Of a stretch of 64,000 nucleotides of DNA, positions 1 through 9,316 are shown one piece after another. This stretch comes from Limnoglobus roseus (lineage in GTDB: Bacteria; Planctomycetota; Planctomycetia; Gemmatales; Gemmataceae): contig NZ_CP042425.1 of the NCBI RefSeq assembly GCF_008254045.1, positions 1,302,001 through 1,366,000 on the forward strand, written 5' to 3'. Position numbers and translations under genes: made by a program. Each line of letters begins with the position of its first letter. The first letter of the stretch is position 1. The notes beneath the pieces were generated by a model. The model was not told the DNA's origin, did no database searches, and saw nothing but the letters and a program-made list of their open reading frames with translations.

Positions 1-1
1 C

Positions 2-718
2 GGCACGAAGGAGGGCGTCACCGTCAAGGGCGACCGCTTCGGGGGCGTGTGGCCCGCGAACGAGGCGTTCTTCAACACCGTTCGCGGCAAGGGCGGGCTG
101 GTCGGCGTGGCGGTCGATCCGCTCACAAGTCATGAGTGCGGCAACCAGCGATACCTGGCCATTCCGTGGCTCGACGCCTGCCTGACCGCCCGGCTGCCGA
201 AAGCGAGTGGCGAACCGCTCGTCGCGATGCCAACAGACTCGACGTGGCTCGCCCCGGTCACGGGAACCGAAGCCGTCCCGGCCGCGAAGTTCACCGGCGC
301 CCCGCTCACGGCCGGATGGCTGCCGAACGAGGCGATCGCGAAGTCTTGGACGCAGTACGTCAAGGACACGGCCGTCACCGACCTGACTCCCCCGCCCGCC
401 CCGGCGAACGTGCGGCTGAAAGGGAACGAACTCACCTGGGAGGCCGACGCCGACGTGGAGAGCGGGTTGGCGGGCTTCGTCATCGAGCGGGACGGCCAGG
501 TGCTTGCCAACGTGCCGGAACAGGGCAAGAACCCGTTCGGCCGCCCGATCTTTCAGAACCTTCAGTACAGCGACACGCCCACCCAGCCGCTCGTCGCGAT
601 GCGCTACACCGACGCGAAGGCGGAGGCCGGCAAGTCGCACTCGTACCGGGTCATCGCCGTGAACACGGCCGGGCTGAAGTCGAAGCCGAGTGCGGAATCA
701 ACGCCGGCCAAGCCGTAG
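2..718 (+). CDS. Secreted protein with C-terminal fibronectin type III domain (5' truncated)
   Basis: Only the last 238 residues are in the window; the frame is open to the left edge, so the true start lies outside. Visible residues 130-235 look like a fibronectin type III domain: a proline-rich lead-in (TPPPAPANV), an ELTWEAD strand, FVIERDGQ, and a closing [10 protein letters not shown] strand. Just before it, a segment with HECGNQRY followed by a leucine-rich stretch resembles the end of an alpha/beta-hydrolase-type enzyme, where that histidine could be catalytic; this is inference. The protein is probably an exported hydrolase with an accessory adhesion domain. The catalytic part cannot be confirmed from this fragment. 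Confidence 0.6.
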   Translation, partial: GTKEGVTVKGDRFGGVWPANEAFFNTVRGKGGLVGVAVDPLTSHECGNQRYLAIPWLDACLTARLPKASGEPLVAMPTDSTWLAPVTGTEAVPAAKFTGAPLTAGWLPNEAIAKSWTQYVKDTAVTDLTPPPAPANVRLKGNELTWEADADVESGLAGFVIERDGQVLANVPEQGKNPFGRPIFQNLQYSDTPTQPLVAMRYTDAKAEAGKSHSYRVIAVNTAGLKSKPSAESTPAKP

Positions 719-727
719 CCAGTCGGG

Positions 728-1780
728 TTACTTCTGGTCCTTCAACAGTTCGAGCATCGCGTCGCCCATCGCCTTGCCGATGCGGTTGAACCAGATCGCA
801 CTGCCGAGGTAGTGATACGGGTGATCGCCACCGACCAGCTTCCACTGGTCGGGGTTCTTCTGCCAGGTGGGGTAGAGTTCCTCGGCCGCCGTATCGACCA
901 GCGCGTCCGTGCGGATCGTCTTCACGTTGCCCTTGAACTGCGGCACGTCGTTCATGGCGAGTTGTGCCTTCTGGATCGTAAGCATCGCCCCGGTCGCCGG
1001 CTTCGAGCCGTTCTGCCCCATCGCCGCGATCACGAACGGCAACTTCGGGGCCTTCAAGTCTTTCCGCACATCTTGAATGAAGTGCGTCAGGTTCGACTCG
1101 TACTCGTTCTCCGCGCCGTACTGGTCGTTCCACCCCTGGAACCACACGAACCCGGTCAGTTCCACCGGCTTGCCCTTCAGGACCGGGAACAGCGTCCCGG
1201 CGTTGTCCGTCACGTCCTTCACCTCCGCCATCATCTTCCGGTACGACGAGCCGTAGTCCTTCTTCACGTCGTCCATCGTGGGCAGCGGGTTGTTCTTCTT
1301 GTTCTTCTCGTTCTCCTTCGTGACGCGGTCCTGGGCCTGTTTGAGTTCCTTCTCCAACACCGCAGCGGCGGGGAACCCGGCCGACGGCGAGCGGAACATC
1401 TTGTACAGTGAGTGCCCGCCCCACGCGGCCTTGACGAGAATCACCGACTCCTTGAAGTGGTCGCCCATCGCGGTGCCGAATTCCAACTCGCAGCCAGTGC
1501 GGTTGGGGGAGCCGTAGCCGACGGTGAGCAGCCCCTTGCGGTCCAGGAATTTGATGAACACGTCATCGCGGACGATCCACTTGTCGCCCTTGCGGAGGTG
1601 CGCGAACAGGTCTTTGGTCTTGGGGTCCGTGGCTTGGTGGTCCATCAGGGTATTGGGCGCTTTGCCCTCCATGTTCGACTGACCCGCGAGGATGAACACC
1701 CGCACCGGCTTGTCCGCGGCGCTTGCCGGCGCAGGCGCGAGGAGGCACGCGGCCACAAATCCGACCATGAAACGAGTCAT
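728..1780 (-). CDS. Sialate O-acetylesterase-like (SASA domain) exported hydrolase
   Basis: This 350-residue protein begins with a signal peptide (residues 1-21, ending ASA). It continues with the SGNH-type block ILAGQSNMEG (nucleophile Ser35), which is diagnostic of the SASA/DUF303 carbohydrate-esterase family. Near the C-terminus GGDHPYHY (about 317-324) supplies the Asp/His pair. The family removes acetyl groups from sugars, and planctomycetes carry many copies for polysaccharide breakdown; here it should act in the periplasm. I start at the ATG at 1780 because it directly precedes the signal peptide. The open frame upstream of it is arginine/proline-rich and overlaps priA in another frame, so it is not coding. 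Confidence 0.85.
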   Translation of the reverse strand: MTRFMVGFVAACLLAPAPASAADKPVRVFILAGQSNMEGKAPNTLMDHQATDPKTKDLFAHLRKGDKWIVRDDVFIKFLDRKGLLTVGYGSPNRTGCELEFGTAMGDHFKESVILVKAAWGGHSLYKMFRSPSAGFPAAAVLEKELKQAQDRVTKENEKNKKNNPLPTMDDVKKDYGSSYRKMMAEVKDVTDNAGTLFPVLKGKPVELTGFVWFQGWNDQYGAENEYESNLTHFIQDVRKDLKAPKLPFVIAAMGQNGSKPATGAMLTIQKAQLAMNDVPQFKGNVKTIRTDALVDTAAEELYPTWQKNPDQWKLVGGDHPYHYLGSAIWFNRIGKAMGDAMLELLKDQK

Positions 1781-1920
1781 CGGAGAGGTCTTTCTGTTGG
1801 GCAAACTCGCGGCCCGGTGGGCTTCCGTTCCGCTCGGAAGAGGGCGAGGAATTGGAAGTGTTCTACTCGAAGGCCAGGCCGTTACGAGAAATATCCCGGC
1901 GCGGTGGGCGTGCGCCGGCG

Positions 1921-4242
1921 TCACAACATGCTGTACGGGTCCACATCCACCTGAAACTCGACGCCGTGCGGCGACTTCGCAACTGACAGCACCTCGCGCA
2001 TCACCGCGTGGAGCACGCCCGCGTTCTCGCTCTGAATTTGGAAGTGGAAGCGGTAGTAGCCGTTGAGCTTGAACACCGGGCACTCGGCCGGGCCGAGGAG
2101 CCGCAGTGTGGGTGTGCCGGGTTTCGTCACGCGGGTCACGGCGGCCTTGAACGCGCCGGCCAGTGTTTCCGCGAACTCGGCGGCGGCCGTTTCCTTCTCG
2201 CTGCGGACGATCAGCCGGGCGAGCCGCTGGTACGGCGGGTACTGGTGCTCGCGGCGGTGGCCGAGTTCCTGCTGCGAGAAGCTGATGAAGTCGTGCTTCG
2301 TGGCCAGGCTGATGCACGGGTGGTCTGGCGTGAAGGTCTGGATCATCACCTGCCCGCCCTTCTCGCCGCGGCCGGCCCGCCCGGAGACTTGCGCGAGCAG
2401 TTGGAACGTGCGTTCCGCGGCGCGGAAGTCCGGCAGGTGCAGGCCGACGTCGGCGTTGATGACGCCGACGAGCGTGACGTTCGGGAAGTCGAGGCCCTTC
2501 GCGATCATCTGCGTGCCGAGCAGGATGTGAATGAGGCCCTCGCGGAAGGCGTCGAGAACGCGCTGGTGGCTGCCGGGCTTCGACATCGTGTCGGAGTCCA
2601 TCCGCTGCACGACCTTGTTCGGAAACTTCGCCTCGATCTCTTCTTGCAACTTCTCGGTGCCCAATCCCTGATAGCGGATCGACACCTGCGAGCAGGCCGG
2701 GCACTTCGTGAACGGGGCCGTCTCCCAGCCGCAGTAGTGGCAGACGAGCGACGACTTGTGCCGGTGGAACGTCAGCGACAGGTCGCAGTGGGCGCACTGG
2801 GCGACGTGGCCGCAACTCGGGCAGTGGACGTGCGTGCTGAACCCGCGGCGGTTCAGGAACAGCATGACTTGGCCGTTCGCCTTCAGGGCGTTGTTCATTG
2901 CCTGTTCAAGCGTCGGGCCGATGGCGAAGTGCTTGCCCGGCGTCTTCGGCTCGTGCCGGAGGTCCACGAGTTGCACTTTCGGCAGCGGCCGGTTCTCGAC
3001 GCGGTTCGGCAGGCTGAGCAGCGTGTACCCGTCGGCCCGGTGGGCGTTGTGCCAGCTTTCGAGACTCGGCGTCGCACTGCCGAGGATGATCGGCACGTTG
3101 GCCAATCGTGCCCGCATCACGGCCACGTCGCGGGCGTGGTAGCGGGGCGTCGATTCCTGCTTGAAACTCGTCTCGTGTTCCTCGTCGATGATGATGACGC
3201 CGAGCTTCCGCGTCGGGGCGAAGACGGCCGAACGTGCCCCGACGACGACTTGAACCTGCCCCGTCGCGACACGACGCCAGTATTGGCCGCGCTCGCTGTC
3301 GGTGAGGTGCGAGTGCAGCACCGCGACCGTCCCACAGCGGCCGGAGAATCGCTCGATGGTCTGCGGAGTCAGGCTGATTTCCGGGACGAGGACGATGGCT
3401 TCCTTGCCCTGGCGCACGACCTCTTCGATGGCCCGCAGGTAGATCTCGGTCTTGCCGCTGCCAGTGACGCCGTGCAGCAGGAAGGGGTGATAGCCGCCGG
3501 TGTCGAGGAGCGGGCGGAGCATTTCCCACACGGCGACCTGATCGGCGTTCATCGTGATCGGCGGCAACGGCGTTTCCGTCAACGGCGGAGCGTCTTCCTT
3601 CAAGCCGTAGGGCACGGCCGAGCGTTCCATCCGCTCGACGAACTTCCGCGCCAGCCCCTTCGAGACGAGGCTGCTGATGGCCGCCGTGCCGCCGCCGAGC
3701 ATGCGGGCGAGCGTGTGCAGGTCCATCGGCTTGCCTTCTCGCTTCAGCCGGTCGAGCGCCTGCTTCTGCTTCGGCGTGACGCTCGGCAACGGGTTCGGCA
3801 GTTCCTCGCGCGGTGTCGGGTGGACGAACGTGACGTTCTTCGTCCCGGCCTTCTCGCGGACGCCGGCCGGCACGACGGCGTGCAGCACCTGCCCCCACCC
3901 GCAGAGGTAGTAGTCGGCCATCCAGCGGGTCAGTTTCAGCAGGTGTTCGTCGAGGAGCGCGGTGTCGTCGAGGACGCGGGTGATGTTCTTGACCGCCCGC
4001 ACCGGCGGCACGTCGGCCACGCGGATGACGTAGCCTTCCGTGGTCTTGTCGCCGCGGCCGAACGGGCACTCGACGCGCTTGCCGACGCCGACGGTTTCCC
4101 GCAGGGCGTCCGGCACGCCGTAAGTGTAGGCGTGGTCGAGCGGCCGGTCGAAGACGACGTCAACGAACAGCGTCACCGGGGCGACGCTGTCCGGGTGGTC
4201 GAGGAAGAGGTTCGTGGCCGTGGGCATGGTATGGGTTGCCAT
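1921..4242 (-). CDS. priA: Primosomal replication restart helicase PriA
   Basis: The 773-residue protein has the PriA architecture. An N-terminal DNA-binding part (FVDVVFDRPLDHAYTY from about residue 27) is followed by a helicase core with Walker A GVTGSGKT (about 258-265) and DEEH (353-356), then a cysteine cluster (CPSCGHVAQCAHC and later CHYCGW and CPAC) that binds zinc, and the second helicase lobe. PriA reloads the replicative helicase at stalled forks. The length is close to the family's usual 730-ish residues. The first ATG is used; an ATG 15 bases later is equally possible. It lies 62 bases downstream of ndk on the same strand. Confidence 0.96.
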   Translation of the reverse strand: MATHTMPTATNLFLDHPDSVAPVTLFVDVVFDRPLDHAYTYGVPDALRETVGVGKRVECPFGRGDKTTEGYVIRVADVPPVRAVKNITRVLDDTALLDEHLLKLTRWMADYYLCGWGQVLHAVVPAGVREKAGTKNVTFVHPTPREELPNPLPSVTPKQKQALDRLKREGKPMDLHTLARMLGGGTAAISSLVSKGLARKFVERMERSAVPYGLKEDAPPLTETPLPPITMNADQVAVWEMLRPLLDTGGYHPFLLHGVTGSGKTEIYLRAIEEVVRQGKEAIVLVPEISLTPQTIERFSGRCGTVAVLHSHLTDSERGQYWRRVATGQVQVVVGARSAVFAPTRKLGVIIIDEEHETSFKQESTPRYHARDVAVMRARLANVPIILGSATPSLESWHNAHRADGYTLLSLPNRVENRPLPKVQLVDLRHEPKTPGKHFAIGPTLEQAMNNALKANGQVMLFLNRRGFSTHVHCPSCGHVAQCAHCDLSLTFHRHKSSLVCHYCGWETAPFTKCPACSQVSIRYQGLGTEKLQEEIEAKFPNKVVQRMDSDTMSKPGSHQRVLDAFREGLIHILLGTQMIAKGLDFPNVTLVGVINADVGLHLPDFRAAERTFQLLAQVSGRAGRGEKGGQVMIQTFTPDHPCISLATKHDFISFSQQELGHRREHQYPPYQRLARLIVRSEKETAAAEFAETLAGAFKAAVTRVTKPGTPTLRLLGPAECPVFKLNGYYRFHFQIQSENAGVLHAVMREVLSVAKSPHGVEFQVDVDPYSML

Positions 4243-4304
4243 ACCAGAAGGGTACCGCGGCGGTCAACCGCGGTGCAAACTCGGTTGCGGCCGGCGGTCG
4301 TTGG

Positions 4305-4754
4305 TTAGCCCACCCACTTCGCGTCGACGATGTCGAACTTCACCAACTCGGCCGGCGTGAACCACAGGCCGATTTCCGTCGTCGCGTTCTCGGGGCTGTC
4401 GCTGCCGTGGACGAGATTGTTCTGCACGCTGATCGCGTAGTCGCCGCGGATCGTGCCCGGGATCGACTTCGCCCCGTCGGTCAGGCCCATCAGGTTCCGG
4501 CAGACGGCCACCGCCTCGCGGCCTTCCAGCACCATCGCCACCGTCGGGCCGCTCGTCAGGAACGACAGCAGCGATTCGTAAAACGGCTTGCCCTTGTGGA
4601 CGGCGTAGTGCTTCTCGGCCAACTCGCGCGGGGCTTGCACGAGCTTCAACCCGGCGAGGCGAAGCCCCTTGCGCTCGAAGCGAGTCAACAATTCACCGAC
4701 GAGCCGGCGTTGCACGGCGTCCGGTTTCAACAAAATCAATGTTTGCTGCGACAT
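4305..4754 (-). CDS. ndk: Nucleoside diphosphate kinase
   Basis: The 149-residue protein matches the full-length family. It balances nucleoside triphosphate pools by phosphate transfer through a phospho-histidine. The active site NNLVHGSDS places the catalytic residue at His116, and the N-terminus TLILLKPDAV is typical. I chose the ATG at 4754 because it starts exactly at the family's N-terminus and has GAGG about 9 bases upstream; the 32 codons before it are not family-like. It is followed by priA on the same strand and faces a divergent membrane-protein gene. Confidence 0.96.
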   Translation of the reverse strand: MSQQTLILLKPDAVQRRLVGELLTRFERKGLRLAGLKLVQAPRELAEKHYAVHKGKPFYESLLSFLTSGPTVAMVLEGREAVAVCRNLMGLTDGAKSIPGTIRGDYAISVQNNLVHGSDSPENATTEIGLWFTPAELVKFDIVDAKWVG

Positions 4755-4876
4755 GGTGTGAACCTCGGGGAGAGTCTTTCCTGTATGGTGCGACCCCGCT
4801 GGTAATTCGGCTACCCAAGCCGAGGCCGGAAGTGGTATTTTTCCGGCCAAGACTCACAGACGGCGGAGGCGAGCGG

Positions 4877-6415
4877 ATGCGTCAGAAGGTTGGAACCCCA
4901 GGGCGGGCGGCCGTCGATTCGCTGGTGACCGGCGTCCGCACGGCGGTCGCGGTGGCGAAACGCTTGCCGTCGCGGTTCCCGGTCTGGATCGCTCTCGGCG
5001 CGGTCGCCCTCGCGGCCGGGTACGCGCCGACGCTCCGCGCGCCGTTCGACTTCATCGACGACGGCAACCTCGTCTACCCCGCGCCGCCCGGCACGACGCT
5101 CGGCGGGCACGTCGAACTCTGGTGGCAGAAGGTGCACGCCAACTACGAGCACCTCGGCCCGTTCCGGCCGACGCTGTGGGCGCACTGGGAAGTCTTCGCG
5201 AACGTCTGCGGCGGCGAAGCAAAACTCTGGCGGGCCGTCCGCTTCGTGTGGTGCGGCCTCGCGGCCGGGATGCTGCTCTGGCTGTTCCGCGAACTGAAGG
5301 TTCACCCCGTCGCGGCCCTCGTGGCCGGGGCGGTGGCGATGTGGAATCCGTACCGCAACGAAATCTGGACGAGCCTGACGCTCGGCGAAGGGGTGGCGAT
5401 GCCCTACGCCCTGCTCGCCCTGGTCGCGGCCCGCAAGGGTGCGCACGCGGAACGCCCGCTGGCGTGGGACGTCGTGTCGATCCTCGGCGTGGTGACGGCG
5501 CTCGGGTGCAAGAACACGTTCGTCGCGCTGATTCCGGCGCAGGTGGCGCTGCGGATGTTCCCCGACGGCTTGACCCTCCGCGACGGCTGGCGGCGGAACG
5601 GCTGGCGGGCGCTCGCCCTGGCGTTGACGGTGGTCCTGCCCGCGGTCCACTTCGTCTACTTCAAACTGAACTGGCACCCGGGGCAGTACGTACCGCAAAA
5701 GCCTTCGGTCGAGCAGTTCGTCCGCGTTCTCAGCAGCTTGAAGGGGGCGATCGGCCTGGACTTCCTCGGCGCGGGGCTGGCGCTGGCGTTGACGTGCGTG
5801 GTGATTCAAAGAGCGGAACACCCATCCGTCGCAGCGGGAGGGCTTTTGGCGGCCCCCCTCTTGATCGCGGCGGGCGTTGTAGTCTACCTGCCGATGGACA
5901 TGATGTCCGGCCGCTACGCCATGCCCGGCGTTTGGGGACTCGACGTCCTCATCGCGCTCCTGCTCACCCGGCTCATTCAGCTTCCACCCAGCCTTTGGCA
6001 GAAGCTCGCCTGGGTCGGCATCGGCATCGGCGTGCTGCTCGTTCTCGCGGCGAATCTGATCCGCCAGGAAAAAATTGCCGCCCGCTCGCGGTTGCTCTGG
6101 GACGTGGTGCACTATCTCGAACAGAACGCGGGGCCGAACGCGCAAGTGGCGTGGGTGTCCGGCGACAGCACGGCCGGCGAACTCAACGTCGAGGAGGGCA
6201 TTCACGTCCGCTGGCACTTGCTCAACCGCGGTCGGCCGGACATTTCGATCGGCCTGTTCGACCGCGACGGGAAGCCGCTGGACCGCGTGGAACTGCCGCC
6301 CCTGGCCGGCGAACCGACCTTCCGCATCGCCGGCGGCCCAGGCGAGGGCCAGACGTTCCGCGAGCCGTACCAACTCGGGCGGAAGGTCTACGAGTGCAGC
6401 GTGGGACGGAAGTAA
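4877..6415 (+). CDS. Multi-pass membrane protein, possibly GT-C glycosyltransferase-like
   Basis: This 512-residue protein has one hydrophobic helix near residues 35-55 and about eight to ten more through residue 400, then a soluble C-terminal domain of about 120 residues. Just after the first helix, the motif PFDFIDDGN resembles the acidic loop of GT-C-fold transferases that use lipid-linked sugars. This is a weak similarity and the rest is unrecognised. The ATG at 4877 is preceded by GGAGG at 4865-4869, which decides the start. The gene diverges from ndk. A lipid-sugar transfer role is only a hypothesis. Confidence 0.6.
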   Translation: MRQKVGTPGRAAVDSLVTGVRTAVAVAKRLPSRFPVWIALGAVALAAGYAPTLRAPFDFIDDGNLVYPAPPGTTLGGHVELWWQKVHANYEHLGPFRPTLWAHWEVFANVCGGEAKLWRAVRFVWCGLAAGMLLWLFRELKVHPVAALVAGAVAMWNPYRNEIWTSLTLGEGVAMPYALLALVAARKGAHAERPLAWDVVSILGVVTALGCKNTFVALIPAQVALRMFPDGLTLRDGWRRNGWRALALALTVVLPAVHFVYFKLNWHPGQYVPQKPSVEQFVRVLSSLKGAIGLDFLGAGLALALTCVVIQRAEHPSVAAGGLLAAPLLIAAGVVVYLPMDMMSGRYAMPGVWGLDVLIALLLTRLIQLPPSLWQKLAWVGIGIGVLLVLAANLIRQEKIAARSRLLWDVVHYLEQNAGPNAQVAWVSGDSTAGELNVEEGIHVRWHLLNRGRPDISIGLFDRDGKPLDRVELPPLAGEPTFRIAGGPGEGQTFREPYQLGRKVYECSVGRK

Positions 6416-6508
6416 CCCGGACCGTAATATAATCTCCGGGGCGCACCCCAGCGGCGTTGCCAATCACAACGCCGAGACGCCGCGGGTGCGAGGGAGGATT
6501 CGCCGCAC

Positions 6509-6886
6509 ATGGGCAAGCAACACAGTCCGGGCTTCTTGAAGATCGTCACCGACGCGAAGTCCCGCGTCACAGAATGCACCGTGGACGACGTCAAGCGGCG
6601 GCTCGACGCCGGCGAGAAACTCCTGATCGTGGACGTCCGCGAGGAGAGCGAGTACGCCGCCGGCCACGTGCCCGGCGCGCTGCACATCAGTAAGGGCGTC
6701 ATGGAACGCGACGTCGAGACGAAAATCCCCGACCCCGCGGCCGAAGTGATCCTCTACTGCGGCGGCGGCTTCCGCTCTGCCCTGGCGGCCGACAACCTGC
6801 AAAAGATGGGCTACACCCATGTCATCAGCATGGACGGCGGCTGGCGGGATTGGACCGGGAGGGGGCTGCCGGTCAGCCGCGAGTGA
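6509..6886 (+). CDS. Single-domain rhodanese-like protein
   Basis: The 125-residue protein is one rhodanese domain. IVDVREESEYAAGHVPGALH (about residues 40-59) is the classic first half, and the active-site loop YCGGGFRS (about 82-89) keeps the catalytic cysteine. Rhodaneses move sulfane sulfur; a single small cytoplasmic domain may donate persulfide or act as a phosphatase-like or regulatory module. A GGAGG ribosome site lies shortly before the ATG. No neighbour points to a specific partner. Confidence 0.9.
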   Translation: MGKQHSPGFLKIVTDAKSRVTECTVDDVKRRLDAGEKLLIVDVREESEYAAGHVPGALHISKGVMERDVETKIPDPAAEVILYCGGGFRSALAADNLQKMGYTHVISMDGGWRDWTGRGLPVSRE

Positions 6887-6982
6887 AAATTTATCGCCTG
6901 TACCGATTTGGCAGTCGGCGATTCGCGCTCTACAGTTCGACCAAGGAATTCCTCGACAGTAGAACTCGGTCGGCGGTGGCGT

Positions 6983-7516
6983 GTGAAAAACTTTTGGGCT
7001 AACGGCAACAGCAACCCGACATCCGGCTCGCTCTTCAACAAGAAGTCGAGTATTTCGCCGGCCGCGACCCCGCCCGGCACGACGACCCCGCCGCCGAAGG
7101 CCGCGTCGTCGGCCCGCATGCCCGGCCTCTCGCTGAGCACGCCGGCCCCCCTCGACCCGACGTCGGTGAAGGTGCCCTTCGACCACGACTACGCCTGCGG
7201 CGTCTTCGTGGGGGCGTTCGCCATCCCGACCATGACCGTCACGCTGGACGTTGTCGAAGTCACCGACCCGACCACCAAACGGGTCGAGCGGACCGAGAAC
7301 TGGCTGCGGACCAACGACATGCTCGCGATCCTGACCCGCGAGTACGGGAAGGCGCAGCAGAAACTCGCCGCCCTGCCGCCCGGGGCCGCCAAGGACCGCG
7401 ACGACGCCACCCGCCGGCTGACCGAGGTCCGCGATCAGGTCGTCTGCGTGCTGCACAGCCGCCGCGCCTACCACCGGGTGAAGGAAGCCGGCATCCGCGT
7501 GCTGATCGAGATTTGA
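6983..7516 (+). CDS. Hypothetical protein
   Basis: I do not recognise this 177-residue protein. Residues 1-70 are low-complexity (Ser, Pro, Thr, Ala). The rest looks folded, with a beta-rich middle (CGVFVGAFAIPTMTVTLDVVEV) and a helical end containing NDMLAILTREYGKAQQKLAAL. There is no signal peptide or membrane segment. I used the GTG at 6983 because the only earlier start in frame is a TTG at 6908 that adds an implausible arginine/serine stretch. Neither start has a clear ribosome site, so the 5' end is uncertain. The gene lies about 100 bases after the rhodanese. Confidence 0.6.
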   Translation: MKNFWANGNSNPTSGSLFNKKSSISPAATPPGTTTPPPKAASSARMPGLSLSTPAPLDPTSVKVPFDHDYACGVFVGAFAIPTMTVTLDVVEVTDPTTKRVERTENWLRTNDMLAILTREYGKAQQKLAALPPGAAKDRDDATRRLTEVRDQVVCVLHSRRAYHRVKEAGIRVLIEI

Positions 7517-7571
7517 GTCCGCCCCTTCGTCCCACCCCCACTTCAATTTGACCACGGCCCGGACCCCCGGC

Positions 7572-8159
7572 TCACGCGGTTTTCGCGAACGCGATCAACT
7601 CCGGGTAGAAGGCGTGGAAGTCTTCGCACAGGCCGGCGTGGTTGGCGAGTAAGTCCGGCATCGCATCTTGAAGTGAGACGGCTCGCGTCGGCATCCGCTC
7701 CGCGATCCGCCGCGAGAGGCGGGCGAGCGTGTCGGCGATTCCTTCCGCGGTGCGGTAGCGGAACAGTCGGTCGTCCGCGACGAACCGTTCGAAGAACGGC
7801 CGGGCGGCGACTTCCACGTGCGGCACGCAGTCGTGCATCACGCCGTACATGCGGTCCGCGAAGTCTCTCAACGGCTCGTCCGAGTAGCGGTCCCATTCGC
7901 GGGCCAGGATGTGGTCGTAGTACACGTCGATGATGATGCCCGAGAACCAGCCCCAATTCTTGCTGATGCGCACGATGCTGCGTTGCACGAGTCCGTGCCG
8001 GTCGGTGAACGCATCGACGGCCCGGTGCTGGCGCACGCCGGCCTGGATCGTTTCGGGCAGCAACTTGACGACGGGGTTGCGAACGAAGTCGGCGAGGACG
8101 TTGCCGACACGGTGGTCCGGCGTGTCGTGCGAGAGGTGCAGGTGCGCGAGGAAGTTCAT
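7572..8159 (-). CDS. AcpH-like (DUF479) acyl carrier protein phosphodiesterase family protein
   Basis: The 195-residue protein starts MNFLAHLHLS and contains GNVLADFV and HRAVDAFTDRH, the conserved histidine/aspartate pattern of the AcpH family. E. coli AcpH removes the phosphopantetheine arm from acyl carrier protein. The fold is HD-like and metal-dependent, and the His/Asp residues here are intact. Length matches the family. It is on the same strand as hisB, about 54 bases downstream of it, with a 30-bp perfect palindrome between them. Confidence 0.85.
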   Translation of the reverse strand: MNFLAHLHLSHDTPDHRVGNVLADFVRNPVVKLLPETIQAGVRQHRAVDAFTDRHGLVQRSIVRISKNWGWFSGIIIDVYYDHILAREWDRYSDEPLRDFADRMYGVMHDCVPHVEVAARPFFERFVADDRLFRYRTAEGIADTLARLSRRIAERMPTRAVSLQDAMPDLLANHAGLCEDFHAFYPELIAFAKTA

Positions 8160-8173
8160 GAAGGGAATCTATC

Positions 8174-8203
8174 AAAGCCCACCCGTCGCGACGGGTGGGC
8201 TTT
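8174..8203. repeat. Dispersed 30-bp palindrome, copy 1
   Basis: This is a perfect 30-bp palindrome (15-base half AAAGCCCACCCGTCG) that starts 10 bases after the hisB stop codon. An identical copy lies at 13238-13267 and a near copy at 19273-19298. All three sit just downstream of minus-strand genes. It could act as a transcript-end hairpin or be a REP-type element. There is no long T-run. Confidence 0.8.
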
Positions 8204-8213
8204 CGGCGGTGGA

Positions 8214-8801
8214 TTACAGCACGCCCTTCGTGGACGGGATGCCACTCCCACGCGGGTCGGGTTCGACCGCTTGCCGCAGGGCGCGGGCCGTTGCCTTAAA
8301 GATCGTCTCAACGACGTGGTGCGTGTTGCGACCGTGGTGCATCACGACGTGCAAGGTGAGCAGCCCGGCCGACGACACCGCCCGCCAGAACTCCTCGGCC
8401 AACTGCGACGAGAAGGTGCCGAGAAGTTCCGTCGGCACGTCGGCTTTCCAGACCAGGAACGGCCGGCCGCTCAGGTCCACGGCGGCCGTCACAAGCGTTT
8501 CGTCCATCGGCACCGTCGCGTCGCCGTAGCGGCGGATGCCGGCCTTGTCACCGAGGGCTTGCACGAGGGCCTTGCCGAAGCAGATGCCGACGTCCTCGAC
8601 CGTGTGGTGGGCGTCGATGTGCAGGTCGCCCTTGCAGGTCACGGTGAGGTCGAAGAGGCCGTGCTTCGCGATGTGCGTGAGCATGTGGTCGAAGAACCCG
8701 ACGCCGGTGGCGACGGTCGATTTCCCCGTGCCGTCGAGGGTGAGCGTGAGGTCGATGGTCGTCTCCGCCGTCTCGCGGCGGATGGTGGCGGTGCGGGGCA
8801 T
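8214..8801 (-). CDS. hisB: Imidazoleglycerol-phosphate dehydratase
   Basis: The 195-residue protein is the stand-alone dehydratase form of HisB, without the phosphatase domain. It carries the manganese-binding motifs GVGFFDHML and HHTVEDVGI near the N-terminus and VMHHGRNTHHVVET near the C-terminus. It performs the sixth step of histidine synthesis. The ATG at 8801 starts at the family's N-terminus (MPRTATIRRET). The upstream small membrane-protein gene ends 1 base before this start, so the two are probably co-transcribed. Confidence 0.96.
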   Translation of the reverse strand: MPRTATIRRETAETTIDLTLTLDGTGKSTVATGVGFFDHMLTHIAKHGLFDLTVTCKGDLHIDAHHTVEDVGICFGKALVQALGDKAGIRRYGDATVPMDETLVTAAVDLSGRPFLVWKADVPTELLGTFSSQLAEEFWRAVSSAGLLTLHVVMHHGRNTHHVVETIFKATARALRQAVEPDPRGSGIPSTKGVL

Positions 8802-8802
8802 G

Positions 8803-9075
8803 TCACGGTGTCTCAGTGGAAGGTGCGGACGGGGCCTTCGCCCCAACAAGGTCTTGCACTTGTTGTTCGAGTTCGCGAACGCGCGTCTGGAGCTTGAAGA
8901 AACGCCAGTTCACGATCTGTTGATACGGGCAGATGCAGAGCATGTAGAACAGAACGAACCTCATGCTGCCGGAACTGCCAGAGTCCCAGAAGCAGACGAT
9001 CACGAGCGCGAATAGCAGTATCTCGGTTAAGGCGACAAAGCCTTGATCGGACGACCACCCTTGTCGAATCGCCAT
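8803..9075 (-). CDS. Small membrane protein with C-terminal coiled coil
   Basis: The 90-residue protein has two hydrophobic segments (about residues 14-31 and 38-52) followed by a short amphipathic coiled coil (LQTRVRELEQQVQDLV) and a Pro/Ser tail. I recognise no family. Its stop codon is one base from the hisB start, which suggests translational coupling. It is therefore likely real, though its role is unknown. Confidence 0.6.
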   Translation of the reverse strand: MAIRQGWSSDQGFVALTEILLFALVIVCFWDSGSSGSMRFVLFYMLCICPYQQIVNWRFFKLQTRVRELEQQVQDLVGAKAPSAPSTETP

Positions 9076-9116
9076 GGGAATTTCCCGACTAATCCGCGAG
9101 CCGGTCTTGAGTTCTT

Positions 9117-9306
9117 CGGCCCTGAAGGGGACGTTCTATCAGCCCAGGCCGTCAGGCCTGGGTCACGGCCATCATAACGAATCCGGCCCTGAAGGGGCCG
9201 TTCATTCGCAGGCTCGCGGGAATGAACGGCCCCTTCAGGGCCGAAATCCTGTGTCCCCGTACCCAGGCCTTCGGCCTGGGCTGACAGAACCGGCCTTTCA
9301 GGCCGG
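9117..9306. repeat. Nested palindromic intergenic element
   Basis: The region holds a 24-bp perfect inverted repeat (9184-9207 with 9220-9243, 12-base loop). Around it lies an outer pair (9140-9151 with 9272-9283) and a small terminal hairpin (9290-9306, 7-bp stem). The cores repeat variants of GGCCCTGAAGGGGCC and CCCAGGCC. It lies just beyond the 3' end of hisC. It looks like a composite REP-type cluster, possibly also acting as a terminator. Confidence 0.75.
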
Positions 9307-9316
9307 AAGACCGGGG

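Noticed and set aside
1781..2815. Long open frame extending the sialate O-acetylesterase gene upstream
   Set aside because: It is arginine/proline-rich, overlaps priA in another frame and lacks a ribosome site. The signal peptide marks the true start at 1780.
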